DNA of 64,000 nucleotides from DASREM01 sp035652095. Lineage in GTDB: Bacteria > Acidobacteriota > Terriglobia > Terriglobales > Acidobacteriaceae. Shown here piece by piece: positions 9,301 to 16,958 of the stretch. The translations under genes were made by a program, and so were the position numbers. Below the pieces are notes generated by a model that saw only the letters and a program-made list of their open reading frames with translations, made no database searches and had not been told where the DNA came from. The stretch is taken from contig DASREM010000013.1 in NCBI GenBank assembly GCA_035652095.1, positions 332,044-396,043 of the forward strand, in the 5' to 3' direction. The stretch's first letter is position 1. Every line of letters starts with the position of its first letter.

Positions 9301-10164
9301 GCGCTTCAGAGAATTCATCTGGCGCGTGACTTCTTCGAAGATGTCGTTGATTCGGGCCAGGTTCTGCTTCGCATCTTCCAGCCGGGCTTCGGCAAGACGC
9401 TTCTTGGTCTTGAATTTGGTAATTCCCGCTGCTTCCTCAATGATGGCCCGTCGGTCGGTCGGGCGGCTGCTCAGGATCTGCCCAATACGCCCCTGCTCGA
9501 TCAGGGCATAGGTTTCTGGGCCCAAGCCTGTGCCCATGAACAGCTCCTGAATATCGCGCAGCCGACACAACTTGCCGTTCAGCAGGTACTCGCTGTCGCC
9601 GGAACGGAACAGGCGTCGGGTTACTACGATCTCGCCGGCATGGAATTGCTGCTGGAACTTGCGGCGGCGAATCTTGAGAACAACCTGCGGTCCCGAGGCT
9701 TCCGTGCCTACCTCAGGCGACGGAGCCGCTTCCTGCTCGATCTCTTCCGCCTTGCCGGGTTGTGCTTCTTCGGTGATGCGCTCGGTTTCTTCGGCGGCTC
9801 GAGCTCGAACCTCGGCCTCGTCCCAGTGTTCCTCAGGCAACTCGTCCTGGATATCGATCTCGGTGGGTTGGTTCGTGTCGGTTCCGATATAGACCTCGGG
9901 ATCGATGAGGGTCAGCGACACTTCGGCCATACCGGTCGGCTTGCGGTCGCGTGTCCCCGCGAAAATCACGTCTTCCATCCGCGCGCCGCGCAGAGTCTTG
10001 GCCGATTGCTCTCCCAGCACCCACGAGACGGCGTCGGAGATATTCGATTTCCCGCAGCCGTTCGGGCCGATAATGGCGGCTACCCCGTCGCCGTGGAACT
10101 TGAGCTCAGTCCGATCGCAGAACGATTTGAACCCGAGAATCTGGAGCTTCTTCAGTTTGAGCAA
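6343..10164 (-). CDS. smc: chromosome segregation protein SMC
   Basis: Structural-maintenance-of-chromosomes ATPase that dimerises and, with ScpA/ScpB, organises and segregates DNA. Visible features are an N-terminal head with Walker A GPNGCGKSN, long coiled coils either side of a hinge (about residues 530-690), and a C-terminal head with signature LSGGEKALTALSLL and Walker B CILDEVDAPLDEAN. I chose the TTG at 10164 because GGAGGAG (10171-10177) sits six bases before it and the protein then begins MLKLKKLQILGFKSF as in relatives. An upstream in-frame ATG at 10194 would add ten residues. At about 1270 residues it is longer than the usual 1170-1190, mainly because of an acidic insertion in the N-terminal head (about residues 91-165, DNA 9684-9894). 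Confidence 0.95.
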   Translation of the reverse strand: MLKLKKLQILGFKSFCDRTELKFHGDGVAAIIGPNGCGKSNISDAVSWVLGEQSAKTLRGARMEDVIFAGTRDRKPTGMAEVSLTLIDPEVYIGTDTNQPTEIDIQDELPEEHWDEAEVRARAAEETERITEEAQPGKAEEIEQEAAPSPEVGTEASGPQVVLKIRRRKFQQQFHAGEIVVTRRLFRSGDSEYLLNGKLCRLRDIQELFMGTGLGPETYALIEQGRIGQILSSRPTDRRAIIEEAAGITKFKTKKRLAEARLEDAKQNLARINDIFEEVTRQMNSLKRQASKAERYAKLRDEMRAKLRIVLASKFAALDQESAQLESQITALGEEMRQHGQIVQELESENSERTQRGYAIESEIRENRERLNQIKIETDRAHARQRHNEERCAEIVVRSASLQSEIAQGRQRLATLEAERDSNRQILESATADVAAARTELAQAQQEATTAANDLSALEHVQEESRSAIMESVASASNLRNELTQAEERLAAVDREAQRLQGELATGNSQVEAFGGQCGQLALEFETVSQRVTALTLEIANTRQVLEGRRQEETHAKARLDSLRAEYATALGKKSSLEAVIAEHGYSTESVRRLFQSGGLQGGLAPAGVLADFLEVEPRFEGVVEDFLRDELNYIVVKSWDAADEGLRLLRTDVDGRATFLVHPEDSQAKFSFVLDESLHQAPSHHPILPLKHSIRVLDGFGKSLEVILPKLRDGYIVPDANIGRELALENPDAFFLSQSGECFHNVTVTGGKQRTEGPLSMKRELREVLRLLAELEGALRNEELHVLTLGREIKDLTSLLDRLEGEKLEAEKQAMTSGHMLQQLESELGRVTERIRTAQVELRRLGSERAEQQALITARQAEIAVLQDRRSELEHRASSAQEQLAALRQRRDTSAGIVSERMARVATLEERHRTATAVLERIDSLVEDMRQRVEAIQAQIESSANEKLQRESENLVIANQLVEFEAERNATETRDGLLQFESEQVRARLSEIDAAIRNARQLLDSARDRRAELSAAAAKLQSDLQHMAETCLNELGVLRQELMADMTLPIVSGDDLAGEDTLYREMRARLDAMGPVNMMALEEYKETAERHTFLETQRKDLLDSIENTQATIREIDTFSRQKFEEAFGKINENFQTTFKKLFGGGHAFMRLTDEENSAESGIDVVASPPGKKLQNVLLLSGGEKALTALSLLVGIFQYQPSPFCILDEVDAPLDEANIGRFTELVKEMSVQTQFVLITHSKKTMSIAPVLYGVTMQEPGVSKLVSVRFGATA

Positions 10165-10584
10165 CTCGTACTCCTCCGCAAACCCTGGCCACAATCAGGT
10201 GGCTGCTTGCCTGCAACGGCGCGATGAGCGCGCCGGCCCTTGGTGAACGGTGTTTACCAGACGGATTCCTCTTCCCACCAAAGCGATGCCCATTGCAAAC
10301 GGTTCCGTCCCAGGGCTGGATAGGCCGGGCACAGATTGGAGCTACTGTACCGACGAAATCCCGCCGGGGTCAAGTATGAAAACACCATATATGGTGTGCC
10401 TCTGTACGGAAACCGGCTATTTTGCACACACAATGCAGCATGTGCGCAGAAAGCAAGCGGTGAGGAGAAGGAAGGTGGGAGAACCGCGAGAGCGCACTAA
10501 GAGTAGCGCCGGAACCGTCTCGATAGCAATGGCGAATTGGATTCGCGCGGGGCAGGGCGCGGCTGCTGCCCCTTCGCGTTTTTG
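10165..10584. other. 420-base upstream region of smc
   Basis: No credible gene. It contains the smc ribosome-binding site at its left edge and a perfect 16-base palindrome at 10382-10397. The rest looks like leader or spacer sequence. Confidence 0.5.
10382..10397. promoter_or_regulatory. 16-base perfect palindrome, possible operator
   Basis: ACACCATA followed directly by its reverse complement TATGGTGT. It lies about 220 bases upstream of the smc start and downstream of the M20 peptidase gene. Its size and symmetry suit a dimeric regulator, but no regulator is assigned. Confidence 0.4.
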
Positions 10585-12015
10585 TTACTTGCCGAGCTTC
10601 TCAAAGAAAAGGCAAATCGACTCGATCCCGCGGTGGAAGTTCGGAATGTGGAACTTCTCGTTGGGAGCGTGCAGGTTGTCGTCAGGCAGCCCGAAGCCCA
10701 TCATCACGCTCGGAATCTTCAGCACATCCTGGAAGTCCGTCACAATCGGAATCGATCCACCCGAGCGGATGTACACGGTATCTTTCTTGAAGACGTCGTG
10801 CATCGCTTCTGTTGACGCCTTCACGTACTTGTTGTCGGTGCCCACGACGCAAGCCGGGCCCTTGCTCCACACCTTGATCTTGGTCTCAATGCCCTTGGGA
10901 GTCAGCTTCTTCACATAGGCCGTGTAGCGCTTGAGAATGTCGTCCGGGTCCTGGTTGGGAACCAGTCGCATGGAGACTTTTGCCGCTGCCTTGGCCGGAA
11001 TAACCGTCTTCGCGCCAGGAGCGGTGAAGCCTCCAGGCATGCCGTGAACCTCAAGCGTGGGACGAGCCCAGGTGCGATAAAGCACTGAAAAACCAGGTTC
11101 CCCGGTCAGGACCTTGGAGCCCACTTCGGTTTTCCGGTAGTGCTCTTCATTGAAAGGCAGCTTCTTCCAGGCTTTCAGTTCGTCTTTGCTGGGCGCTTTC
11201 ACCTTGGAATAAAAACCGGGGATCAGCACCTTGCCCTTTGAGTCCTTCAGCTTGCTGATGATTTCGATCAAGGCAAAGAACGGATTCGGCGCAGCCCCGC
11301 CGTACATGCCGGAGTGCAGATCGGTCTTGGCTCCATAAGCCTCAATTTCGGTGTAGACGAGCCCGCGCAGACCTACGCACAAAGTCGGAAGATCGGGCGC
11401 AAAGAGTTCGGTATCGCAAACCAGCGCGAAGTCGGCTTTCAGTTTCTGCTTCTGCTTGCGAACGTACTCGGCGATCGACTCGCCGCCCACTTCCTCTTCG
11501 CCTTCGAAGATGATCTTGACGTTCAGCGGCAGCTTGCCGCCATGCGCCTTCATCAGCGATTCGAGCGCCTTTACTTCCATCCACAACTGGCCCTTGTCGT
11601 CCACGGCTCCACGCGAGTAAATGTTCTGGTTGCGCTCGGAAGGTTCCGTCCAGTTCTTCTTCGCCTCTTCAACCCCTTTCCCCTGGTAGGCATCTTTGTC
11701 CACGAACGGCGGGGACTTCCACTCGTCCAGCGGGTCCGGCGGTTGCACGTCGAAGTGGGCATACATCAGGACCGTCGGCTTGCCGGCTGCGTGCAACCAA
11801 TCGGCGTAGAGCAGCGGATGTCCCTTGGTGGGGACTATCTCGACGTTCTCCATGCCGATGCGACGCAACTCGCTGGCAACGAATTCAGCCGCCTTCTGTA
11901 CGTCCGATTTATGCTCCTCAAGAGTGCTGATACTAGGAATGCGGAGCAGGTCTTTCAGCTCGTTAACAAACCGCTGTTGATTATCGCGGGCATAAGCTAC
12001 TGCAGGGGATGCCAT
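10585..12015 (-). CDS. M20 family dipeptidase/metallopeptidase
   Basis: 476-residue cytosolic dinuclear zinc peptidase of the M20 (carnosinase/CNDP-like) family, cleaving dipeptides or short peptides. Conserved ligands are visible in order: His in MYAHFDVQPP (about 85), Asp in GAVDDKGQ (about 139), the catalytic Glu pair in FEGEEEVGGES (about 171), Asp in VCDTELF (about 200) and His near the end in NLHAPNEKF (about 450). A dimerisation lid sits between. There is no signal peptide. It stands alone, with 117 bases upstream before the phosphoesterase stop. Exact peptide specificity is unknown, and the family also contains cysteinylglycine dipeptidases. Confidence 0.92.
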   Translation of the reverse strand: MASPAVAYARDNQQRFVNELKDLLRIPSISTLEEHKSDVQKAAEFVASELRRIGMENVEIVPTKGHPLLYADWLHAAGKPTVLMYAHFDVQPPDPLDEWKSPPFVDKDAYQGKGVEEAKKNWTEPSERNQNIYSRGAVDDKGQLWMEVKALESLMKAHGGKLPLNVKIIFEGEEEVGGESIAEYVRKQKQKLKADFALVCDTELFAPDLPTLCVGLRGLVYTEIEAYGAKTDLHSGMYGGAAPNPFFALIEIISKLKDSKGKVLIPGFYSKVKAPSKDELKAWKKLPFNEEHYRKTEVGSKVLTGEPGFSVLYRTWARPTLEVHGMPGGFTAPGAKTVIPAKAAAKVSMRLVPNQDPDDILKRYTAYVKKLTPKGIETKIKVWSKGPACVVGTDNKYVKASTEAMHDVFKKDTVYIRSGGSIPIVTDFQDVLKIPSVMMGFGLPDDNLHAPNEKFHIPNFHRGIESICLFFEKLGK

Positions 12016-12132
12016 GGTTGTGTCCCTTTCTCGCGAGTGCGCTTGGGAAGTCTGATTTCAGGAATAAAACCCTTAAGTATACCTGAAGGTCAGCGAGCCC
12101 TCGGTGATTGCAAGCACATGTCGCCGTCCTCT

Positions 12133-12852
12133 CTAGGGCATTTCAAAACGCGCACTCAACAGCATTCTTGCGGTCCAGTCCGCATGGGGCAAACCGGAAG
12201 TTGAAAGCCGCTGGATCTCGCGGTCAATGTCGTATTCCACACGCCGAAGCATCGGTTTGTATTCGTCCAGCAAAAGATAGCAGGCGCGTGGATCGCCATC
12301 GTAAGGGAGGCCGACACTACCGGCGTTACAGATAACCATTCGCGACATCTCGCGGATGTAAGCGGCATGGATATGTCCGTAGACCACTGTTGGGGTGCCG
12401 AGTCGCCCATAGCAGGCTTCCAGTTCCTCTTCGCTGGCACTGGAGGAAGGAGCGCGCCACAAGTCACCCGGGCTAGCGTGCAGCAGCGTCATGGAGCCCT
12501 GAGCCTGCGTACGCGGCAGCGCGCGCAGCCAAGCGAGCCGATCATCCCCGAGCCTTTCCCGTGTTACGGTGGCCATCTGCTCGACCACCGCGAACACCGG
12601 CTGAAGCTTGGGCGTCTGACTTGAAAACTCATGGAAGGATTCCGGCCGAAAAAGCATCTCGTCGGTATTGCCCGCCACCCCGGGCCAGCCCAGTTCGCGG
12701 ATGCGATCGACAATTTTGCTCGGACTTGAGCCTCCATCGGCAAGGTCACCGCCGTGAAAAATCATGTCCGGAGAGGCCTGTCGCATGTCCTTCAGGACCG
12801 CTTCAAAGGCGGTTGCGTTTCCATGAATATCCGACAGGATCGCTATGCGCAT
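12133..12852 (-). CDS. YfcE/MJ0936-type metallophosphoesterase
   Basis: 239-residue calcineurin-like phosphoesterase. The five metal-binding blocks are visible: SDIHGN (residues 7-12), HGGDLADGG (about 33), GNTDE (about 60), the LLHASPGD block (about 125) and YGHIHAAYI (about 158), followed by a conserved NAGSVGLP loop. The family hydrolyses phosphodiesters with two Mn/Fe/Ni ions, and the cellular substrate is not known. It lies seven bases downstream of the glycine-oxidase-like gene and is probably co-transcribed with it. It has no signal peptide, so it acts in the cytoplasm. Confidence 0.9.
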   Translation of the reverse strand: MRIAILSDIHGNATAFEAVLKDMRQASPDMIFHGGDLADGGSSPSKIVDRIRELGWPGVAGNTDEMLFRPESFHEFSSQTPKLQPVFAVVEQMATVTRERLGDDRLAWLRALPRTQAQGSMTLLHASPGDLWRAPSSSASEEELEACYGRLGTPTVVYGHIHAAYIREMSRMVICNAGSVGLPYDGDPRACYLLLDEYKPMLRRVEYDIDREIQRLSTSGLPHADWTARMLLSARFEMP

Positions 12853-12859
12853 ACCCGGC

Positions 12860-13939
12860 TCACGCTCGTTTTAGAGCAAGAAACCGAGCGGGAGCGAAAG
12901 CGGAAAGATTGTAATCCGTGGCCTGCCCGGTAACTAGTCGCGCCACAAGGTGAGCGGTGATGGGAGCGAGCAGGATGCCGTCTCGATAATGCCCTGTGGC
13001 GACGAAATACCCGGGAGCATCGCATTGGCCAAGGATTGGCAGATCATCCGGAGTGCCCGGGCGCAGCCCCGCCCACGCATCATGGACAAGGGTGCGCTTC
13101 AAACTTGGGAAGATGCGAATTGCAGCTTGATGCAGCCGCTGAATTGTATCCGGATCGGTGCGTTTATCGAATCCGACGTGTTCGATCGTAGCTCCAATGA
13201 CAATGCGGCCATCACTGCGAGGAACCAGGTAAACCTCTGGGGAGCGCACTACGTGGCGCAGCAGATCGCGCGAGGGATCGATCACGCATAGCATCTGTCC
13301 CTTAACCGGGCGAGTCGGAATGGGAAAAGGCGAAACCTCCCCTGCCCATGCGCCGGCACAATTCACTACACTGCCGCCGCTGTAGGTGGTCTTCTCGGTT
13401 TTGATCCCAACACAGCGGCCCTGAGTAAACAGCAGTTCATTGACCCTCGTACCCGAGGCCACATCCACTCCACGATGCTTTGCTGCTTTTATGGCAGCGT
13501 GCACTAACGCACGCGGATCAACGCTGCGCTCCTTCAGAAAAAGTGCGAGATGACCCGGGTCTGTCAACCCTGGCTCGAGATCGAATAGCGGCTGAGGCAA
13601 TAAGCGCTCGCCGTCAAACGATGGCCGCTCGCAAACCTGGTTGGAAGGGGGAAACACGATCGTGCCCTGATCGCGAAGGTCAACGTCCTCGCCCGATTCG
13701 TCTTGCAGTTCGTGAACGAAGTCGGGGTACATGCGAGCGCTGGCGGAGGCCAGGGGCTGCAACGCGCGGGGGGTCTCCAGCATACAATCGGCCAGCATGC
13801 CGGCCGCGGCCGAAGATGCCTCATGTCCTGGCTCGGATCGTTCTACAACCAGAACCCGCAATCCGCGCTTCCGCAGGGAGAGCGAAAGAGAAAGACCAAT
13901 GATTCCGCCCCCTACAATGATTACATCCCAACTACGCAC
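12860..13939 (-). CDS. thiO: FAD-dependent oxidoreductase, glycine oxidase ThiO-like
   Basis: DAO-family flavoenzyme. The N-terminus carries the FAD-binding DVIIVGGGIIGLSLSLSL motif and an acidic residue after the second beta strand (VVERSEPG). The substrate domain follows, and the C-terminal GLRPGTPDDLPILG, GHYRDGILLAPI block matches ThiO. ThiO oxidises glycine to the imine used for the thiazole of thiamine, but no thi genes lie nearby, so another amine substrate is possible. I chose the GTG at 13939. The longer frame begins at a TTG that lies inside the T-tract of the preceding terminator and is unlikely to be used. It is followed by the phosphoesterase gene after seven bases. Confidence 0.82.
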   Translation of the reverse strand: MRSWDVIIVGGGIIGLSLSLSLRKRGLRVLVVERSEPGHEASSAAAGMLADCMLETPRALQPLASASARMYPDFVHELQDESGEDVDLRDQGTIVFPPSNQVCERPSFDGERLLPQPLFDLEPGLTDPGHLALFLKERSVDPRALVHAAIKAAKHRGVDVASGTRVNELLFTQGRCVGIKTEKTTYSGGSVVNCAGAWAGEVSPFPIPTRPVKGQMLCVIDPSRDLLRHVVRSPEVYLVPRSDGRIVIGATIEHVGFDKRTDPDTIQRLHQAAIRIFPSLKRTLVHDAWAGLRPGTPDDLPILGQCDAPGYFVATGHYRDGILLAPITAHLVARLVTGQATDYNLSAFAPARFLALKRA

Positions 13940-13967
13940 TTTCTCATTGTAAGAGTTCGGCGCGGAA

Positions 13968-14000
13968 AACAAAAAGGCCAGTGCGATTTGCGCACTGGCC
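13968..14000 (-). terminator. rho-independent terminator of the beta-helix gene
   Basis: Perfect ten-base inverted repeat GGCCAGTGCG / CGCACTGGCC with a five-base loop. On the minus strand it is followed by TTTTTGTTTT. It lies 17 bases after the stop of the 14017-15966 gene and ends just before the thiO start. Confidence 0.92.
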
Positions 14001-14016
14001 CACTCCTAATTCAGCT

Positions 14017-15966
14017 CTACTGCACAGTTACCGTGACAGTCATGGTTCTGGTTGTGCTGCCATTGGTGGCCAGCAAGGTGATGTTGTACGCACCCTTCGG
14101 TGTAGTTTTCGCGGTAGTCACCGTGAACGTCGAACTGCCTGAGGTGCTGATTGAACTCGGGCTGAACTTCGCCGTTGCTCCGGGGATACTGGAGACACCA
14201 TCCGAGGCCAAGGTTACCGTCCCGCCGAAATTCAGCGGTGTGACAATCGCAGTGAATGTGGCCGTAGCTCCTGGCGAGACTGTCTGGTATCCGCTGAACG
14301 CATTCATGGTGAACCAGAAGTCCGGCTTGTCAACCGCCACGGTGCAGGCAGGATCGTTTCCCACCGCTTTGAACGTGGAATGACTATCTTCTCCAGTGGC
14401 TGCTTTCCATCCCGCGAAGTCGGTCAGGGTCCAGTTGGCCGGGACTGGCAGTATGAAAGCCTTGCTGCTGGAGGAGTTCCACCAAGTGTTGTAATCGGAG
14501 CTCAAGGTGTTCACGAATGTAGTCCAGTCGGAACCGTCGAGTGCGCCGTTCTGGAATACCTGTTGTGTGCCGCTGCTATTGAGCTGGTTGTTGTTGAAAA
14601 CCGTGTTCTGAGAAATCAGGTTGTAGGTCTGACCCGTTTCCCAGTTCGTGATTTGAACCCCGCCGGCCGTTCCGATCAACAGGAAATCCACCAGGTTGTT
14701 CTGAAAGGTGTTTCCGCTCAGGGTTACGTTCTCAGAATTCCGAATTTCGAAGCCGACGTTGTTCGGCCCCATACTGGGAGCGCCATTGCAGAATGCGCTG
14801 TTTGTAATCGTCGCCGGGCCTTCGCTCTGCTCGATGAACCCTGCCGCTAACTGGTTCTGGCTTGCCGTCAACCCATCCGCCACCATCTGGTACGCGTCCG
14901 TGTCCCAATGGAAGCCGAAGGTCTGGTTCCATGAACTGTTGATGTTCTTGACTGTCTGCTGATGTCCGCGGTCGAAATGAGTTCCCGCGGCGCCCCAGTA
15001 GTAATAGACACCCTGCGCGGCACGCCAGCCATTGAAATTGGTGGTGTTGTTCTGCCAGAGGTCATACTTGGTCTGGAACCCCTTCATCCCGCTCGATCCG
15101 TTGTGGTTGGCGATGCTGTTCTGCACCGTCGTATTCGTGGTGCTTTGCAGCTTCAACGGTGTGGTGTTGTTCCAGTAATAGAAGTTGCTGTCCACCAGGA
15201 TGTTCGTGGATGCATTGTGAATGGTGACGGCGGAATCTACACGGCAGGGATTCGAATATTGCCAGGTCAGGCCACGAAAAACCAGGTTCGATTTCCCGCT
15301 TACCACCAGCAGGTTTGCCCGGGTTGGCACTTCAATGGTCGCGGTATTGATGTTGGTTCCCGTGGGCGGCCACAAATAGATCGTGCCTTTATTCTCGTCG
15401 ACAAAGAATGTGCCGACGCGCATGGCGGTGAGGGTCATCACTTGGGTCATGTTGACGCCATTTACGATCACCATCTCACGGCGGCGGACGATGTCCTCTT
15501 CCGGTGGCGGTTCGCCGCTGCCGCTATCCAGCTCGCAGAGACCCCACTTGTTGGGCCAGGATTTCGTGTAGATGTTTGCATTCTTGCTGTACACCGTCCA
15601 TCCGGTCCATATGTCTGCGCCAGAAATAATGGCTTGGCCCGTCGTGGCTGCCTGAATGGTAATGGGAAGGGATGTGTCCTTGTAGCTATAGTCCATGGTA
15701 AGAGCTTCGCGGTAAGTCCCGGGATTCACGATGACCTTGGTGCCCAGACCAGCCTGGTTGTTGGTGTTCGCAACTCCGATTGCGAAGCCGATGGTTTTGA
15801 ACGGCAGTGACTTGGTTCCGGGATTGCTGTCGGAGCCTTTGGCTACATCCACGTATACGGTTTTTGTTTCCAGGCTCTCGTCGACATTGGCTTGACTCCA
15901 TGCCGGAGTGCCCCAAGCAACGATTGCGCCTATGAGTGCGGCGGCGAAACGGATAGTGCGAGTCAT
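14017..15966 (-). CDS. secreted right-handed beta-helix protein with C-terminal Ig-like domain
   Basis: 649 residues from the ATG at 15966, which has AAGGAG eleven bases upstream. The track-independent longer frame to 16038 lacks a signal-like start. A signal peptide (MTRTIRFAAALIGAIVAW..., cleavage near AWS-QA) is followed by a DUF1565-like segment (DVAKGSDSNPGTKSLPFKTI), Asn/Thr-rich parallel beta-helix repeats (about 60-470; runs such as NSIANHNGSSG and NTVFNNNQLNSSG), a short Trp-rich part and an Ig-like beta-sandwich (about 560-649). The fold is typical of polysaccharide lyases, epimerases or adhesins. I cannot assign a catalytic site. It has its own terminator and a 477-base upstream region. 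Confidence 0.82.
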   Translation of the reverse strand: MTRTIRFAAALIGAIVAWGTPAWSQANVDESLETKTVYVDVAKGSDSNPGTKSLPFKTIGFAIGVANTNNQAGLGTKVIVNPGTYREALTMDYSYKDTSLPITIQAATTGQAIISGADIWTGWTVYSKNANIYTKSWPNKWGLCELDSGSGEPPPEEDIVRRREMVIVNGVNMTQVMTLTAMRVGTFFVDENKGTIYLWPPTGTNINTATIEVPTRANLLVVSGKSNLVFRGLTWQYSNPCRVDSAVTIHNASTNILVDSNFYYWNNTTPLKLQSTTNTTVQNSIANHNGSSGMKGFQTKYDLWQNNTTNFNGWRAAQGVYYYWGAAGTHFDRGHQQTVKNINSSWNQTFGFHWDTDAYQMVADGLTASQNQLAAGFIEQSEGPATITNSAFCNGAPSMGPNNVGFEIRNSENVTLSGNTFQNNLVDFLLIGTAGGVQITNWETGQTYNLISQNTVFNNNQLNSSGTQQVFQNGALDGSDWTTFVNTLSSDYNTWWNSSSSKAFILPVPANWTLTDFAGWKAATGEDSHSTFKAVGNDPACTVAVDKPDFWFTMNAFSGYQTVSPGATATFTAIVTPLNFGGTVTLASDGVSSIPGATAKFSPSSISTSGSSTFTVTTAKTTPKGAYNITLLATNGSTTRTMTVTVTVQ

Positions 15967-16443
15967 GGGGGAGACTTCTCCTTGTGATGATTTCGAAGGT
16001 GACGGACAGTTGTCGTCTGGTCGTGAAGTGGCCTGCAATCACGACGGGAAGTGGGCACTCCGAACCTACGAGCCTCTTGCCAATACGGCAACGTCACAGA
16101 GGTTCATGGCCCAAAACAATTAACGTGAGCGTAATCCTGATTTATCGGTTGTTGTCGGATAAACCTGACGCATTGAACCAGGCAGATGCTGAAGGGCGCG
16201 TTGAAATGAGCGCGTGTGTTGCTACTCGATATTAGTTAGCAGCATCTCTGCACCCGCGGGAAAAGGCAAGTTCAAAAGTCACAAATCATGGAAAATTTCT
16301 GTGGAAGTCTAACCTTCAAGTCCATATTCCTGTCTCTCAGATGACAGATGGGACGAGGCTTTTCGCGGAAGTAAGGTCTTTGTCGGAGTACCGTGCGGCG
16401 TCTCACCTAATTGCACAAGGTTTCAAAATACGATCGTCGCTAT
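15967..16443. other. intergenic region upstream of the beta-helix gene
   Basis: About 477 AT-rich bases between the TlpA stop and the beta-helix start. It holds an imperfect inverted repeat at 16141-16163 (TTTATC ... GATAAA around an 11-base centre) that could be a regulator site or hairpin. No gene is supported. Confidence 0.45.
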
Positions 16444-16932
16444 TCAAAGCTTGCGGAGAAAATCCATGACCTCGGGCTGGTTCCAATCCACCCCTCCGAT
16501 GAACTTGCGGCGAAGAATTCCATTGCGATCGATGACGTAGGTTTCAGGGAACTTGAAAGTTCCGTACAGGTCGCTGGTCTTCTTTGCCGGATCGCGAACT
16601 GTCAACAGTTCGACATGATGGTCGGCCAGGAATTTCCTATACGCGCTCTCGTCGGCGTCTACGCTCACCGCGAGCACAGTCACACCGCTGTCCTTTAATT
16701 TCTTCTGCACCTCGACAAGCGAAGGCATCTCCTGGACACAGGGAGCGCACCAGGTAGCCCAGAAATTCAAAACGACAATCTTCCCGCGGAGTTCATGGAG
16801 GGCGACCGTACGATCACTGTCCTGCACCATGAAATCAGGGGCGCTTGACCCAATTCGGGGTGGGCGGGCGCCGCTGTAACAACCAACGCCGCACAGCGTG
16901 ATGGCCAGAAATAGAAGGGGCATGCGTCGCAC
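16444..16932 (-). CDS. TlpA-like thiol-disulfide oxidoreductase (redoxin)
   Basis: 162 residues. A hydrophobic N-terminal signal (about 1-18) ends at a Cys in CGVGCYSG that could be a lipobox, so it may be a lipoprotein, although the residues before the Cys are a weak match. The thioredoxin fold follows with the active-site WATWCAPC at about residues 58-65 and the cis-Pro in KFPETYVID. TlpA/ResA proteins act outside the cytoplasmic membrane as reductants, for example in cytochrome c or CuA maturation. No cytochrome gene adjoins it here. It is divergent from the glycosyltransferase gene with only 26 bases between the starts. Confidence 0.88.
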   Translation of the reverse strand: MRRMPLLFLAITLCGVGCYSGARPPRIGSSAPDFMVQDSDRTVALHELRGKIVVLNFWATWCAPCVQEMPSLVEVQKKLKDSGVTVLAVSVDADESAYRKFLADHHVELLTVRDPAKKTSDLYGTFKFPETYVIDRNGILRRKFIGGVDWNQPEVMDFLRKL

Positions 16933-16935
16933 GCA

Positions 16936-16943
16936 GCTATAAT
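16936..16943 (+). promoter_or_regulatory. candidate -10 element (TATAAT) for the glycosyltransferase/pterin operon
   Basis: A perfect TATAAT occurs about 16 bases before the ATG at 16959, implying a very short or leaderless transcript. No clear -35 or Shine-Dalgarno sequence is present, so this is tentative. Confidence 0.35.
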
Positions 16944-16958
16944 AATTGATTGGGCACT

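Noticed and set aside
7099..10227. Long rightward frames opposite smc (318 and 480 residues)
   Set aside because: High-GC antisense shadows of the smc coiled coil; no domain or ribosome site.
16141..16163. Inverted repeat TTTATC...GATAAA considered as a terminator
   Set aside because: No U-tract and only six paired bases; kept only as a remark on the intergenic region.
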